Assembly (NCBI GenBank): GCA_964441735.1
Contig: CAYTVB010000002.1
Span: forward strand, 1-64,000
Length of the DNA: 64,000 bases
Direction of reading: 5' to 3'
From: JASMTM01 sp964441735
GTDB lineage: Bacteria; Thermotogota; Thermotogae; Petrotogales; Kosmotogaceae
Shown here: piece by piece, positions 35,133 to 43,558 of the stretch
Layout of the letters: every line of letters starts with the position of its first letter
Position numbering within the stretch: the stretch's first letter is position 1
Position numbers and translations under genes: made by a program
Notes under the pieces: generated by a model
The model's database searches: none
Told to the model about the DNA's origin: nothing
Seen by the model: only the letters and a program-made list of their open reading frames with translations

Positions 35133-36191
35133 ATGAACACCATTCTTGTAATTAATCCAGGCTCAACATCTACAAAACTTGCAATATTTGAAAACGAAAA
35201 GCTTGTTTTTGAAAAAACACTGCAGCATTCTGATAACTACAATGAAGATGTTAAAGAAACAATCAGAATACGTGCAAATGATGTTAAAGAGCTTATTGAA
35301 ACAAATGGTTATAAACTTAATGATCTTACAGCCATAGCCTGCAGAGGAGGCATTTTACCACCATTACCAGGCGGAACTTACACTGTCAACGAAGATATGG
35401 TCAGTTATTTAATGTATCAATCTCCCGTAGATCATCCGTCAAATTATGCTGCTCCAATGGGAATTAAGTTGTCTCAAGATAAATTACCTGTGTTTATAAC
35501 TGATCCTATTTCCACCGATGAATTCATTGATGAAGCAAGATTGTCAGGCATACCTCAGATACAGAGATTAAGTTTGTTACATACCTTAAATATGCGTGCA
35601 GTATCACATAAAGTTGCAAAGGCTTTTGGAAAAGATATTAATGAGCTTAACATGGTGGTTGCCCATCTGGGCGGTGGTATTTCAATCGGGTTATTATTAA
35701 AAGGAAGGTTTGTTGATGTAAATAATGCAAATGGCGAAGGCCCTTTTAGTCCCAATAGAACAGGTGAGCTTCCTGTTGGTGATCTTGCCAAAATATGTTT
35801 CAGCAAGAAATACTCAAAAAAAGAATTGATAAGAAGATATACAAAAGAGGGAGGACTTAAAGCCTACCTTGGTACTGACAGTTTAAAGGATGCCATTCAA
35901 AGAAAAGATGATTATTCAAAACTTGTTGTAGAGTCAATGGCTTACCAGATAAGCAAAGAAATTGGCGGGATGTGCGCTGTTGCTGGTGGAAAAATCGATG
36001 CCATTGTTCTAACCGGAGGGATGGCGTATAGTTCTAACTTCGTTGAAAAAATTAAATGCTACATTGCAAAATTTGGACTTGTAGTCACTGAACCAGGAGA
36101 ATATGAAATGCTCGCCCTTGCTCAGGGAGCCATCAGAGTACTAAACAAATCTGAAACTCCAAAGTCTTTTTCACTGGAGGAGTTAGTATGA
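35133..36191 (+). CDS. buk: Butyrate / branched-chain fatty acid kinase (copy 1)
   Basis: The kinase turns acyl phosphate plus ADP into a carboxylic acid plus ATP. The ASKHA phosphate-1 motif is VINPGSTSTKLAIF. The central block is AHLGGGISIGLL, followed by NGEGPFSPNRTGELP, and the adenosine motif is IVLTGGMAYS. The 352 residues match the Buk family; acetate kinase is longer and differs in its substrate pocket. An AAGGAG site precedes the ATG. It overlaps ptb by four bases. It differs from copy 2 throughout, so the two are old paralogues that may prefer different chain lengths or branching. Confidence 0.93.
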   Translation: MNTILVINPGSTSTKLAIFENEKLVFEKTLQHSDNYNEDVKETIRIRANDVKELIETNGYKLNDLTAIACRGGILPPLPGGTYTVNEDMVSYLMYQSPVDHPSNYAAPMGIKLSQDKLPVFITDPISTDEFIDEARLSGIPQIQRLSLLHTLNMRAVSHKVAKAFGKDINELNMVVAHLGGGISIGLLLKGRFVDVNNANGEGPFSPNRTGELPVGDLAKICFSKKYSKKELIRRYTKEGGLKAYLGTDSLKDAIQRKDDYSKLVVESMAYQISKEIGGMCAVAGGKIDAIVLTGGMAYSSNFVEKIKCYIAKFGLVVTEPGEYEMLALAQGAIRVLNKSETPKSFSLEELV

Positions 36192-37093
36192 TAAAAACAT
36201 TGAATGATATATTAAAAGAAGCCAGGAAATTTCATTCTAAGGTAGCTGTAGCGGTTGCGGAGGATAAAGAAGTATTGAAAGCCTGTAAGAACGCTATAAA
36301 AGAGAACATTGCTGAATTCATATTATTCGGAGATAAAAAAGCAATTGACGCTTTAACAACCGAACTTAATATGAAAGATGGTTATGAGGTGGTAAACACA
36401 AAAAGTCAGGAAGAAGCCATAAAAAAAGCTGTTGAATCAGTCGCTTCTGAAAAAACCCAATTATTAATGAAAGGAAAAGTCAGAACAGGCGATTTATTAA
36501 AAGAATTTCTAAATGAAAAATATGACCTAAGAACTAACAAGACAATGAATCTGGTGAGTGTTTTTCAAATTCCAGATTTCGACAGACTTCTAATTGTATC
36601 AGATGCTGGAATGGTAATCCAACCAACACTACAACAAAAAATGCATTGCATAACTAATTGCATAAGCGTGGCAAAAGCATTGAAAATTAAAAGGCCAAAA
36701 ATAGCAATACTTGGAGCAGTTGAAACAGTAAATCCAAAAATGTCAGTTACAATGGAAGCTGCAGCTCTTTCTAAAATGGCAGACAGAGGACAACTGGGAA
36801 ACGCTGAAATTGATGGTCCCTTCGCTCTGGATAACGCAGTTTCAATAACAGCTGCTAAACATAAAGGTATTTCAAGTAATGTTGCAGGAAAAGCAGATGT
36901 ATTAATTATGCCAGATATTGAAGCGGGTAATATATTCTACAAAGCCATGGTTTTTCTCGCTGGTAGCATCGTAGCAAGCACTATCAAAGGTGGTAAAAAG
37001 CCGATAATATTAACTTCCAGAGCCGATTCTGAAAAATCAAAACTCTATTCAATAGCACTGAATGTTTTGCTGGCGGAGGGATATTATGAATAG
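36188..37093 (+). CDS. ptb: Phosphate butyryltransferase
   Basis: The enzyme exchanges CoA for phosphate on butyryl-CoA or branched acyl-CoA, giving the substrate of the flanking kinases. The phosphotransacetylase-family fold is shown by LLMKGKVRTGDLLKEFL, RPKIAILGAVETVNPKM and the C-terminal GSIVASTIKGGKKPIILTSR. Length is 301 residues. The ATG overlaps the end of buk copy 1 (ATGA), and its end overlaps the start of buk copy 2 by eight bases. The sandwich buk-ptb-buk is also found in Thermotoga. Confidence 0.94.
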   Translation: MIKTLNDILKEARKFHSKVAVAVAEDKEVLKACKNAIKENIAEFILFGDKKAIDALTTELNMKDGYEVVNTKSQEEAIKKAVESVASEKTQLLMKGKVRTGDLLKEFLNEKYDLRTNKTMNLVSVFQIPDFDRLLIVSDAGMVIQPTLQQKMHCITNCISVAKALKIKRPKIAILGAVETVNPKMSVTMEAAALSKMADRGQLGNAEIDGPFALDNAVSITAAKHKGISSNVAGKADVLIMPDIEAGNIFYKAMVFLAGSIVASTIKGGKKPIILTSRADSEKSKLYSIALNVLLAEGYYE

Positions 37094-38180
37094 AATTCTG
37101 GTTATAAATCCCGGATCAACATCAACCAAGCTAGCCATTTTTGAAGATGAAAAACTAACAGAAAGCACAACTATAAGACATGCACCAAAAGAGCTTTCTC
37201 AATATGAATCACTTTACAGTCAAAAAGACTTCAGAAAAAATTTGATAATGAAATTTCTTGAAAAAGATGGATATGAAATAGATGATTTTAATGCCTTCGT
37301 TGGAAGAGGGGGTTTATTAAAACCTATTCCAGGAGGAACATACAAGGTTACTGATAAAATGCTTGAAGACCTTAAAAAAGCTCGTTATGGAGAACATGCC
37401 TCCAATCTCGGGGCTGTTCTTGCCAGTGAACTCTCAGCAAAATCCAAAAATGTAATTCCTTCATTCATAGCTGATCCCGTGGTAGTTGATGAGATGGAGA
37501 GAATTGCTAGATTCTCAGGACATCTAGACTTTGAAAGAAAATCCATATTCCACGCCCTTAATCAGAAGGCTGTTGCAAGGGAAATTGCAGCTCGTTATGG
37601 AAAAAAATATGAAAACATGAACCTGGTAGTAGTTCATATGGGTGGTGGAATTTCAATAGGAGCACACGAAAATGGAAAAGTGATTGATGTCAATAACGCT
37701 TTAAATGGTGACGGACCCTATACACCGGAAAGGGCAGGAACACTTCCCATTTCACAGTTCATTGAGTTGTGCTATTCAGGAGAATATTCCTACAGAGAAA
37801 TCAAAAGACTAATAAAAGGTAATGGAGGACTGGTTGCTTACACCGGGACCAACAATTGTGAAAAGATTCAGAATAAAATAGCTGTTGATGAAGACGATAA
37901 ATGGGCGCTTTACTACAGAGGAATGGTTTATCAGATAACAAAGTGGATTGGAAAAATGTCAGCTGCTTTGAAAGGTAAGGTAGATGCGATAGTACTCACC
38001 GGTGGTCTGGCCCATGATGAACGTTTTCTCGTGAAATGGGTAAAAGAAAAGGTTTCTTTTATAGCGCCAGTTGAAGTTATCCCGGGCGGAGATGAAGAAA
38101 GAGCGCTTGCAAAGGCTGCCCTTCGTGTAATAAAAACTGAAGCCCAACCGAAAACATATGAGGAGATCATTAATGTTTGA
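37086..38180 (+). CDS. buk: Butyrate / branched-chain fatty acid kinase (copy 2)
   Basis: This is the second acyl-phosphate kinase of the operon. The N-terminal VINPGSTSTKLAIF is nearly identical to that of copy 1, but the rest is divergent. The central block is VHMGGGISIGAH, then GDGPYTPERAGTLP and IVLTGGLAHDE. The frame is open eight codons further upstream, but GGAGGG directly precedes the ATG at 37086 and the conserved start follows, giving 364 residues. It ends overlapping the start of the P-loop gene by eight bases. Two kinases for one transferase suggest different acyl substrates or different expression. Confidence 0.93.
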   Translation: MNRILVINPGSTSTKLAIFEDEKLTESTTIRHAPKELSQYESLYSQKDFRKNLIMKFLEKDGYEIDDFNAFVGRGGLLKPIPGGTYKVTDKMLEDLKKARYGEHASNLGAVLASELSAKSKNVIPSFIADPVVVDEMERIARFSGHLDFERKSIFHALNQKAVAREIAARYGKKYENMNLVVVHMGGGISIGAHENGKVIDVNNALNGDGPYTPERAGTLPISQFIELCYSGEYSYREIKRLIKGNGGLVAYTGTNNCEKIQNKIAVDEDDKWALYYRGMVYQITKWIGKMSAALKGKVDAIVLTGGLAHDERFLVKWVKEKVSFIAPVEVIPGGDEERALAKAALRVIKTEAQPKTYEEIINV

Positions 38181-38835
38181 AAAAAGGGTCAATATATTTA
38201 TGGGAATGTTTGGCAGTGGTAAAACTGAGATTTCACTCAATGTTGCTCTTAAACTCAAAACAGAATTTAAAAACATAGCAATTGCTGATATAGATGTAAT
38301 CAGTACATATTTTAGATCCCGTGACTTGAGAGACAAATTTGAATCAAAGGGTATCAAGATAATTGCTCCAAAAGGAAAATTAATGCACGCTGATTTACCT
38401 ATTATTGTTCCTCAGGTTGCCGGTTATATAACAAGAGATGATTACAGAACAATCATTGATGTGGGCGGCAATGATGATGGAGCTGTGGTTCTTAGTTCCT
38501 TAAAACATTATATTGATTCACAGGAAAGCGTTACTCATTTTATAGTAAATCCCTATCGTCCTTTCACAGATACAGTTGAAAAAACTGTTGATCACATTGA
38601 ACGATTATCAGAAAAGTCTCGAAGAAACATTGATTATCTTATTAACAACGCAAATCTTGGAGATGAAACAGAGATAAAACACATTGAATACGGTGAATCA
38701 TTTATAAAAAAAGTATCAAAAATGACAAATATCCCGGTACTTGCAACGGTTGTCATGAATGGAATAAAACCCAAAAAAACATTTCATTCAGTTTTTAAAG
38801 TAAATAAATTTATAAAAAAGATATGGGAGGTTTAA
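38173..38835 (+). CDS. P-loop NTPase of unknown function in the 2-oxoacid oxidoreductase operon
   Basis: This 220-residue protein carries a Walker A motif, GMFGSGKTE, at residues 11-19. A switch-like VGGNDDGA lies near residue 97 and a possible base-recognition NN-A-N segment (YLINNANLG) follows. The family resembles MinD/CobQ-like ATPases but I cannot name it. The frame is open slightly upstream; GAGGAG before the ATG at 38173 decides the start. Its stop lies two bases before the ferredoxin start. The tight placement between buk and the oxidoreductase genes suggests a helper role, perhaps cofactor insertion or assembly of the oxidoreductase, but nothing in the sequence proves this. Confidence 0.75.
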   Translation: MFEKRVNIFMGMFGSGKTEISLNVALKLKTEFKNIAIADIDVISTYFRSRDLRDKFESKGIKIIAPKGKLMHADLPIIVPQVAGYITRDDYRTIIDVGGNDDGAVVLSSLKHYIDSQESVTHFIVNPYRPFTDTVEKTVDHIERLSEKSRRNIDYLINNANLGDETEIKHIEYGESFIKKVSKMTNIPVLATVVMNGIKPKKTFHSVFKVNKFIKKIWEV

Positions 38836-38837
38836 TT

Positions 38838-39065
38838 ATGGCTAAAAACTATGTAGAAATTGATAAAGAACGTTGTAAGGGTTGCGGACTCTGTATAGAA
38901 TACTGCCCCAAGAACGTACTTAGTTTTTCCAAAGAATTCAACAGCAAGGGATACCATCCAGCACATCAACATGATATGGAAAATTGCATCGGTTGTGGTT
39001 TTTGCTATATGATGTGTCCAGATACTGCAATTACAGTATTTAAAGAAAAAGTCGAAACAAAGTGA
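38838..39065 (+). CDS. korD: 2-oxoacid:ferredoxin oxidoreductase, delta (2[4Fe-4S]) subunit
   Basis: This is the ferredoxin-like electron-transfer subunit of the complex. Two cluster motifs are visible, CKGCGLCIEYCP and CIGCGFCYMMCP. With 75 residues it is a small stand-alone delta subunit. GGAGG and seven bases precede the ATG at 38838; this choice avoids five extra residues that would overlap the previous gene. The catalytic subunits follow immediately. It receives electrons from the thiamine-diphosphate site and passes them to soluble ferredoxin. Confidence 0.92.
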   Translation: MAKNYVEIDKERCKGCGLCIEYCPKNVLSFSKEFNSKGYHPAHQHDMENCIGCGFCYMMCPDTAITVFKEKVETK

Positions 39066-39079
39066 AGAGGAGGTTTACT

Positions 39080-40147
39080 ATGTCTGAAAAAATGATGGTT
39101 AAGGGAAACGAAGCCATGGCTGAAGCTGCTATAAGAGCAGGTTGTCGCTTATATTTCGGTTACCCCATAACACCACAGTCAGAATTAACTGAATATATGT
39201 CACGAAGATTACCTGAGGTTAAAGGTTCATTCTTGCAATCTGAAAGCGAAATTGCAGCAGTAAACATGATCTACGGAGCTGCATGTACCGGAACAAGAGT
39301 TATGACATCTACTTCAAGTCCTGGTTTCAGTTTGATGCAGGAAGGTGTTTCTTATATCGCTGGGGCTCAACTTCCCTGCGTATTTATCAATGTTGTTAGA
39401 GGCGGTCCCGGGCTTGGCGACATTCAACCCGCCCAGAGTGATTATTTTCAGGGCACAAAAGGCGGAGGACATGGTGATTACAGACTAATAACACTCGCTC
39501 CCAGTTCAATTCAGGAAGCAGTTGACCTCATTCCGCTGGCTTTCGATTTAGCAGATAAATATCGTAATCCAAGTTTGATTCTTGCAGATGGTATGCTCGG
39601 ACAAATGATGGAACCGGTTACCTTTAGCAAATTTAAAGACCTTTCCGAACTTCCAAATCATTCCGAATGGGCCATGCAGGGAAATGAAGGTAGAGAACCT
39701 CATAAAATCACATCTTTTGATATTGATCCAAATAAACTCGAGGAAATGAATATGGTTTATCATAAAAAATATAAAGAGATTATGGAGAGGGAAGTACGTT
39801 ATGAAACGGCACAAATAGAAGACGCAGAATATATCATGGTTGCATACGGTACGATGGGCAGAATATTGAGCAACGTACTTAAAATGGCAAGAAATGAAGG
39901 TATCAAAGTAGGTTTATTCAGACCAATTACTCTGTGGCCATTCCCTTATAAAGAAATAAACAACACCATAAAAGGTAAAAAAGGTGTTTTGACTGTTGAA
40001 ATGTCGACCGGTCAGATGGTTGAAGATGTAAAACTGGGAGTAAACGGAGAGGTTCCCGTTCATTTCTATGGTAGAACCGGCGGAGTAGTTCCAACACCTA
40101 ACGAAGTACTTAATCAATTGAAAGAAATAATCAGGAGAGGTGAGTAA
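39080..40147 (+). CDS. korA: 2-oxoacid:ferredoxin oxidoreductase, alpha subunit
   Basis: The alpha subunit forms the active site together with beta. Diagnostic blocks are GYPITPQSELTEY, QSESEIAAVNMIYGA, TSTSSPGFSLMQEG and RGGPGLGDIQPAQSDYF. The length is 355 residues, the short alpha of the four-subunit Kor/Vor type. GAGGAGG precedes the ATG at 39080. Whether the enzyme is specific for 2-oxoglutarate, branched-chain 2-oxoacids or is broad cannot be decided from sequence; the adjacent ptb-buk genes favour branched-chain or other acyl groups over succinyl-CoA. Confidence 0.92.
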   Translation: MSEKMMVKGNEAMAEAAIRAGCRLYFGYPITPQSELTEYMSRRLPEVKGSFLQSESEIAAVNMIYGAACTGTRVMTSTSSPGFSLMQEGVSYIAGAQLPCVFINVVRGGPGLGDIQPAQSDYFQGTKGGGHGDYRLITLAPSSIQEAVDLIPLAFDLADKYRNPSLILADGMLGQMMEPVTFSKFKDLSELPNHSEWAMQGNEGREPHKITSFDIDPNKLEEMNMVYHKKYKEIMEREVRYETAQIEDAEYIMVAYGTMGRILSNVLKMARNEGIKVGLFRPITLWPFPYKEINNTIKGKKGVLTVEMSTGQMVEDVKLGVNGEVPVHFYGRTGGVVPTPNEVLNQLKEIIRRGE

Positions 40148-40148
40148 T

Positions 40149-40904
40149 ATGGCAGCAATAAAAAGTTTTGAAAAACCTCAAGCACTTTCTTCAAAAGAGT
40201 TCACATATTGTCCTGGTTGTCATCATGGTATTGTCCACAGATTGATAGCTGAGGTTATTGATGAATTTGGAATACAGGGCAAAACTCTTATGGTCGCTCC
40301 GGTGGGTTGTTCTGTTTTCGCATATACCTTCTTCGATGTTGATGGAACAGTTGCAGCACATGGAAGAGCTCCAGCTGTTGCAACAGGTATGAAAAGAGCA
40401 AAACCCGACAATATTGTTTTTACATATCAGGGAGATGGCGACCTTGCGGCTATTGGGACTGCAGAAATAATTCATGCAGCAAATAGAGGAGAAAAAATAA
40501 CCACTATTTTTATCAATAATGCCATTTATGGTATGACCGGCGGTCAGATGGCACCCACAACATTACTCGGGATGAAAACAACAACATCCCCCTACGGAAG
40601 AAAAGCTGAAACCGAAGGTTATCCCATTCATGTATGTGAACTCTTGAAAGAAACAGCAGGAGTTGCATATCTTGAAAGGGTTACTGTAAACTCGCCCAAC
40701 GAAGTTAGAAAAACAAAAAAGGCTCTTAAGAAAGCCTTTACAGCTCAAGTAAAGGGACTCGGTTTTTCCATGGTTGAAGTTTTATCAACATGCCCAACAA
40801 ACTGGGGTATGAGTCCCAAAGAGGCTATGAAATGGCTCGATGATAATATGAAAAAAGAGTTTCCCGTTGGTGTATTTGTCGACAAGGTCGGTGATGAGAA
40901 GTGA
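40149..40904 (+). CDS. korB: 2-oxoacid:ferredoxin oxidoreductase, beta (TPP-binding) subunit
   Basis: This subunit binds thiamine diphosphate and Mg2+. The N-terminal CPGCHHGIVHRL and the TPP motif GDGDLAAIGTAE followed by INNAIYGMTGGQMAPTT are typical. Length is 251 residues from the ATG at 40149, which sits eight bases after GGAGAGG; an in-frame GTG three codons earlier is less well placed. The stop overlaps the GTG start of the gamma subunit. The TPP need links it to the thiamine uptake genes at 46801-49372. Confidence 0.93.
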   Translation: MAAIKSFEKPQALSSKEFTYCPGCHHGIVHRLIAEVIDEFGIQGKTLMVAPVGCSVFAYTFFDVDGTVAAHGRAPAVATGMKRAKPDNIVFTYQGDGDLAAIGTAEIIHAANRGEKITTIFINNAIYGMTGGQMAPTTLLGMKTTTSPYGRKAETEGYPIHVCELLKETAGVAYLERVTVNSPNEVRKTKKALKKAFTAQVKGLGFSMVEVLSTCPTNWGMSPKEAMKWLDDNMKKEFPVGVFVDKVGDEK

Positions 40905-41443
40905 AAGAAAATGTACTTATCATTTCAGGTTTTGGCGGACAGGGTGTAATGTTGATGGGACAGGTACTCGCTACTGCAGCTATGATTGAAAATAAGCACA
41001 GTACATGGCTTCCCTCTTATGGTCCTGAAATGCGTGGTGGAACGGCTAATTGCACAGTTGTTATCAGCGAAGAAATGATAGGTTCTCCTATTGCAGATAC
41101 ACCCTCATCCGTTATTGCCATGAATATCCCATCATTGATTAAATTTGAAGAAAAGCTTTCTCAAGAGGGTTTGTTGATAATAAACAGTTCTGTGGTTGAT
41201 AGAGAACCATCACGAAATGATATTAAGGTTGCAAAAATTGATGCAAACAAAATTGCTGAAGAAATTGGAAACCTCAGAGTTGCAAATATGGTTGTACTGG
41301 GAGCGTATATTGAAAAAACAAACCTCGTTTCTCTTGAGAGTGTTGAAAAAGCTTTTGAGAGAAAGCTCACCGGCAGAAAGGCAAAACTAATTGAAATGAA
41401 TTTAGAGGCTGTAAAAGCTGGAATGGAAGCGGTAAGAAATTAG
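40901..41443 (+). CDS. korC: 2-oxoacid:ferredoxin oxidoreductase, gamma subunit
   Basis: The gamma subunit completes the complex. The N-terminal ISGFGGQGVMLMGQVLA is the family signature for the CoA-interacting domain, and SYGPEMRGGTANC follows. Length is 180 residues. It begins at GTG 40901, overlapping the beta stop (GTGA), so translation is coupled. It is the last gene of the operon; a hairpin at 41498-41522 follows. Confidence 0.92.
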   Translation: MKENVLIISGFGGQGVMLMGQVLATAAMIENKHSTWLPSYGPEMRGGTANCTVVISEEMIGSPIADTPSSVIAMNIPSLIKFEEKLSQEGLLIINSSVVDREPSRNDIKVAKIDANKIAEEIGNLRVANMVVLGAYIEKTNLVSLESVEKAFERKLTGRKAKLIEMNLEAVKAGMEAVRN

Positions 41444-41497
41444 CCCTTATTTATGTTAAATTGTTGAGAAAACAAAGTGATTTTGATAAGCATTTAG

Positions 41498-41522
41498 TAA
41501 CCCGGGTTGGTTGCCCGGGTTA
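41498..41522 (+). terminator. Terminator of the fermentation operon
   Basis: The arms TAACCCGGG (41498-41506) and CCCGGGTTA (41514-41522) form a strong 9-bp stem with a 7-base loop, followed by TTCTATTT on the plus strand. The U-tract is imperfect. The hairpin ends six bases before the stop of the converging membrane-protein gene, so it may work for both strands. Confidence 0.75.
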
Positions 41523-41528
41523 TTCTAT

Positions 41529-42227
41529 TTAACAGCTGGCAAGAGACTGTAAAGTTTTCTGAAATTTAAGGATTACTCCTGCTTCTTCATAAAAGGTATA
41601 TGTATTATTATTAGTTTTTAAGATCATGAAATAGTCCCTTATTTCTGGTTTTCCAATGTTTCTTACATTCCTGAGTGGGATAAACAAATCTCGCATTCTT
41701 GGAAAATAGAGTTTATTGGTGGTAACAGACTCTTTTATATAGACATCCTGAATATCGTCATAGGATACATCGATGATCACCCTATCTTTGTTGCGTGGTA
41801 TGTCAACTGAAAAATACATTTTTTCATCGGTTAAGAGCACCTGACTTTCACTCATCTTAACCTTTTCAACGTACTCTACCTCTCCAAATGTATATTGAAG
41901 CGTTTGAACATTCTTTCTAGTCATTTTGTCACTATGACCAAGTTCTTCGATAAACAACTGTTTTTTTCGCTCTTCTCCCATTCCTAAAAGAAGTGTTATT
42001 ATACATATTACTGTTCCAAAAAAGAAACCTCCACTTCCCATTCCTAAAAATATAGCAATTGCTTCAACTGCAATGAACATAATTGGTGCTATTCTAAGAA
42101 GATTGTATGGAGAATTTTTTCTGTATACAACAAACAGAATGCATAATCCAACTGCTATAAAGAAATAAAATAATGGACTCAAAAAAAATCGTGTTAATAA
42201 CGCTATGAGGAGAATTATTAATGTCAT
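41529..42227 (-). CDS. Hypothetical membrane protein with cytoplasmic beta-rich domain
   Basis: I do not recognise this family. From the ATG at 42227 it has 232 residues. Four hydrophobic segments fill the first ~85 residues (LIILLIALLT; YFFIAVGLCILFVV; APIMFIAVEAIAIFLG; FFFGTVICIITLLLG). A soluble domain of ~140 residues follows, rich in beta strands, with a segment resembling a PH-like fold (VSYDDIQDVYIKES, then FMILKTNNNTYTFYE). A TTG start 21 bases upstream is possible, but the ATG lies five bases after the mnmE stop. It is the third gene after mfd and mnmE, and its function is unknown. Confidence 0.75.
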   Translation of the reverse strand: MTLIILLIALLTRFFLSPLFYFFIAVGLCILFVVYRKNSPYNLLRIAPIMFIAVEAIAIFLGMGSGGFFFGTVICIITLLLGMGEERKKQLFIEELGHSDKMTRKNVQTLQYTFGEVEYVEKVKMSESQVLLTDEKMYFSVDIPRNKDRVIIDVSYDDIQDVYIKESVTTNKLYFPRMRDLFIPLRNVRNIGKPEIRDYFMILKTNNNTYTFYEEAGVILKFQKTLQSLASC

Positions 42228-42232
42228 TTTAT

Positions 42233-43558
42233 CTACTTCCCAACGCAAAAATTACTGAAAATTGCTTTCATTATATCATCCTGAACAACAGCACCGGTAA
42301 GCTCATCAACTATTCTGATGGATTGGTTTATATGTGAGGAAATAACATCGATTGTTATCCCCTCATCAAGAGCTCTCTTTGTTTCCATTAAAAGATCCAG
42401 AGCTTTTTCTACTGTACCCCTCTGTCTTTCCGTTACGAATAATTCACCCTGGTATCTATTTCTAAAACCTTCTGTCCTCTTTAACATGATTTTTTCGAGC
42501 TTTTCTAAACCATTTCCTTTAAGAGCGCTTACAGAAACATCTACAATATCAGGTTCTTTTTTTACCTTGTCACTTTTGTTTCCCACAATTATTGCATTGT
42601 TTAACACATCTTTATAATCTTTATAAAGCTTTAAGTCCTCTTTTGGTGATGTCAAATCAACCATAAACAAAATAAGATCTGCCTGTTCTAATTCTTTTAA
42701 GCTTCTTTCAATACCAATTTTTTCAACCTTATCTGAAGAATGACGAATACCAGCTGTATCAACTATTTTGAAATACACCCCTGAAATACTCAATGCTTCT
42801 TCTATAGTATCTCTCGTTGTACCTGGTACATCGGTAACAATTGCCCTATCTCTACGCAACAGAGAATTAAGAAGTGTAGACTTTCCAACATTAGTCCTAC
42901 CAGCTATAACAGTCTTAAATCCATGGGTCAAAATAATCCCATTGCTACCACGCTTTAAAAGATCGTCCATAGTCTCAATTATCTTCATGAGTTCTTCAGA
43001 AATTCTTTCCCTCGAAACATCCATTTCATCAGGATAATTTAGAACTACTTCTACTTCTGCCAGTAAATCAACCATTCTTTCTCTGATTCGATGTATTGCC
43101 CTGCTCAAACCACCTTTATATGATGAAACAGCAGCTTTAAGTGCTTCTTTTGTATGTGCATTGACTATTGATTCTATAGATTCAGCCTTAACCAGATCCA
43201 TTTTCCTATTCATGACAGCCCTTTTTGTAAATTCTCCTGGCTGGGCTTGTCTGAATCCAGCACTTATTAGCTTCTCAAGTGCCAATTTTAAAACTACCGG
43301 ACTTCCATGAAAAAAAAGCTCAACCATATCTTCTCCAGTGTAAGATCGGGGAGACCTGTAGAACACGCAATTTATTTCATCTATTGTTTCATCGTTATCT
43401 AAGAACTCTTTCAAGTACATGTGTCTTGGTGCAGGCGTTTTGTTAAAAGTAACAAAATTCCTTACCAGTTCCCAGCTTTCCTTACCACTGCACCTAATAA
43501 TTCCTATTGCCGATATGGCAGGATATGTGGCTATTGCACAAATTGGCTCATATATCAT
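42233..43558 (-). CDS. mnmE: tRNA uridine-5-carboxymethylaminomethyl modification GTPase MnmE
   Basis: MnmE, with MnmG, modifies the wobble uridine of several tRNAs. The N-terminal folate-binding domain starts PICAIATYPAISAIGIIR. The G domain has GRTNVGKSTLLNSL, the switch DTAGIRHSSD and NKSD. The C-terminal catalytic motif is CVGK. With 441 residues it is standard. It overlaps the end of mfd by four bases (ATGA) and is followed five bases later by the membrane protein. Confidence 0.96.
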   Translation of the reverse strand: MIYEPICAIATYPAISAIGIIRCSGKESWELVRNFVTFNKTPAPRHMYLKEFLDNDETIDEINCVFYRSPRSYTGEDMVELFFHGSPVVLKLALEKLISAGFRQAQPGEFTKRAVMNRKMDLVKAESIESIVNAHTKEALKAAVSSYKGGLSRAIHRIRERMVDLLAEVEVVLNYPDEMDVSRERISEELMKIIETMDDLLKRGSNGIILTHGFKTVIAGRTNVGKSTLLNSLLRRDRAIVTDVPGTTRDTIEEALSISGVYFKIVDTAGIRHSSDKVEKIGIERSLKELEQADLILFMVDLTSPKEDLKLYKDYKDVLNNAIIVGNKSDKVKKEPDIVDVSVSALKGNGLEKLEKIMLKRTEGFRNRYQGELFVTERQRGTVEKALDLLMETKRALDEGITIDVISSHINQSIRIVDELTGAVVQDDIMKAIFSNFCVGK

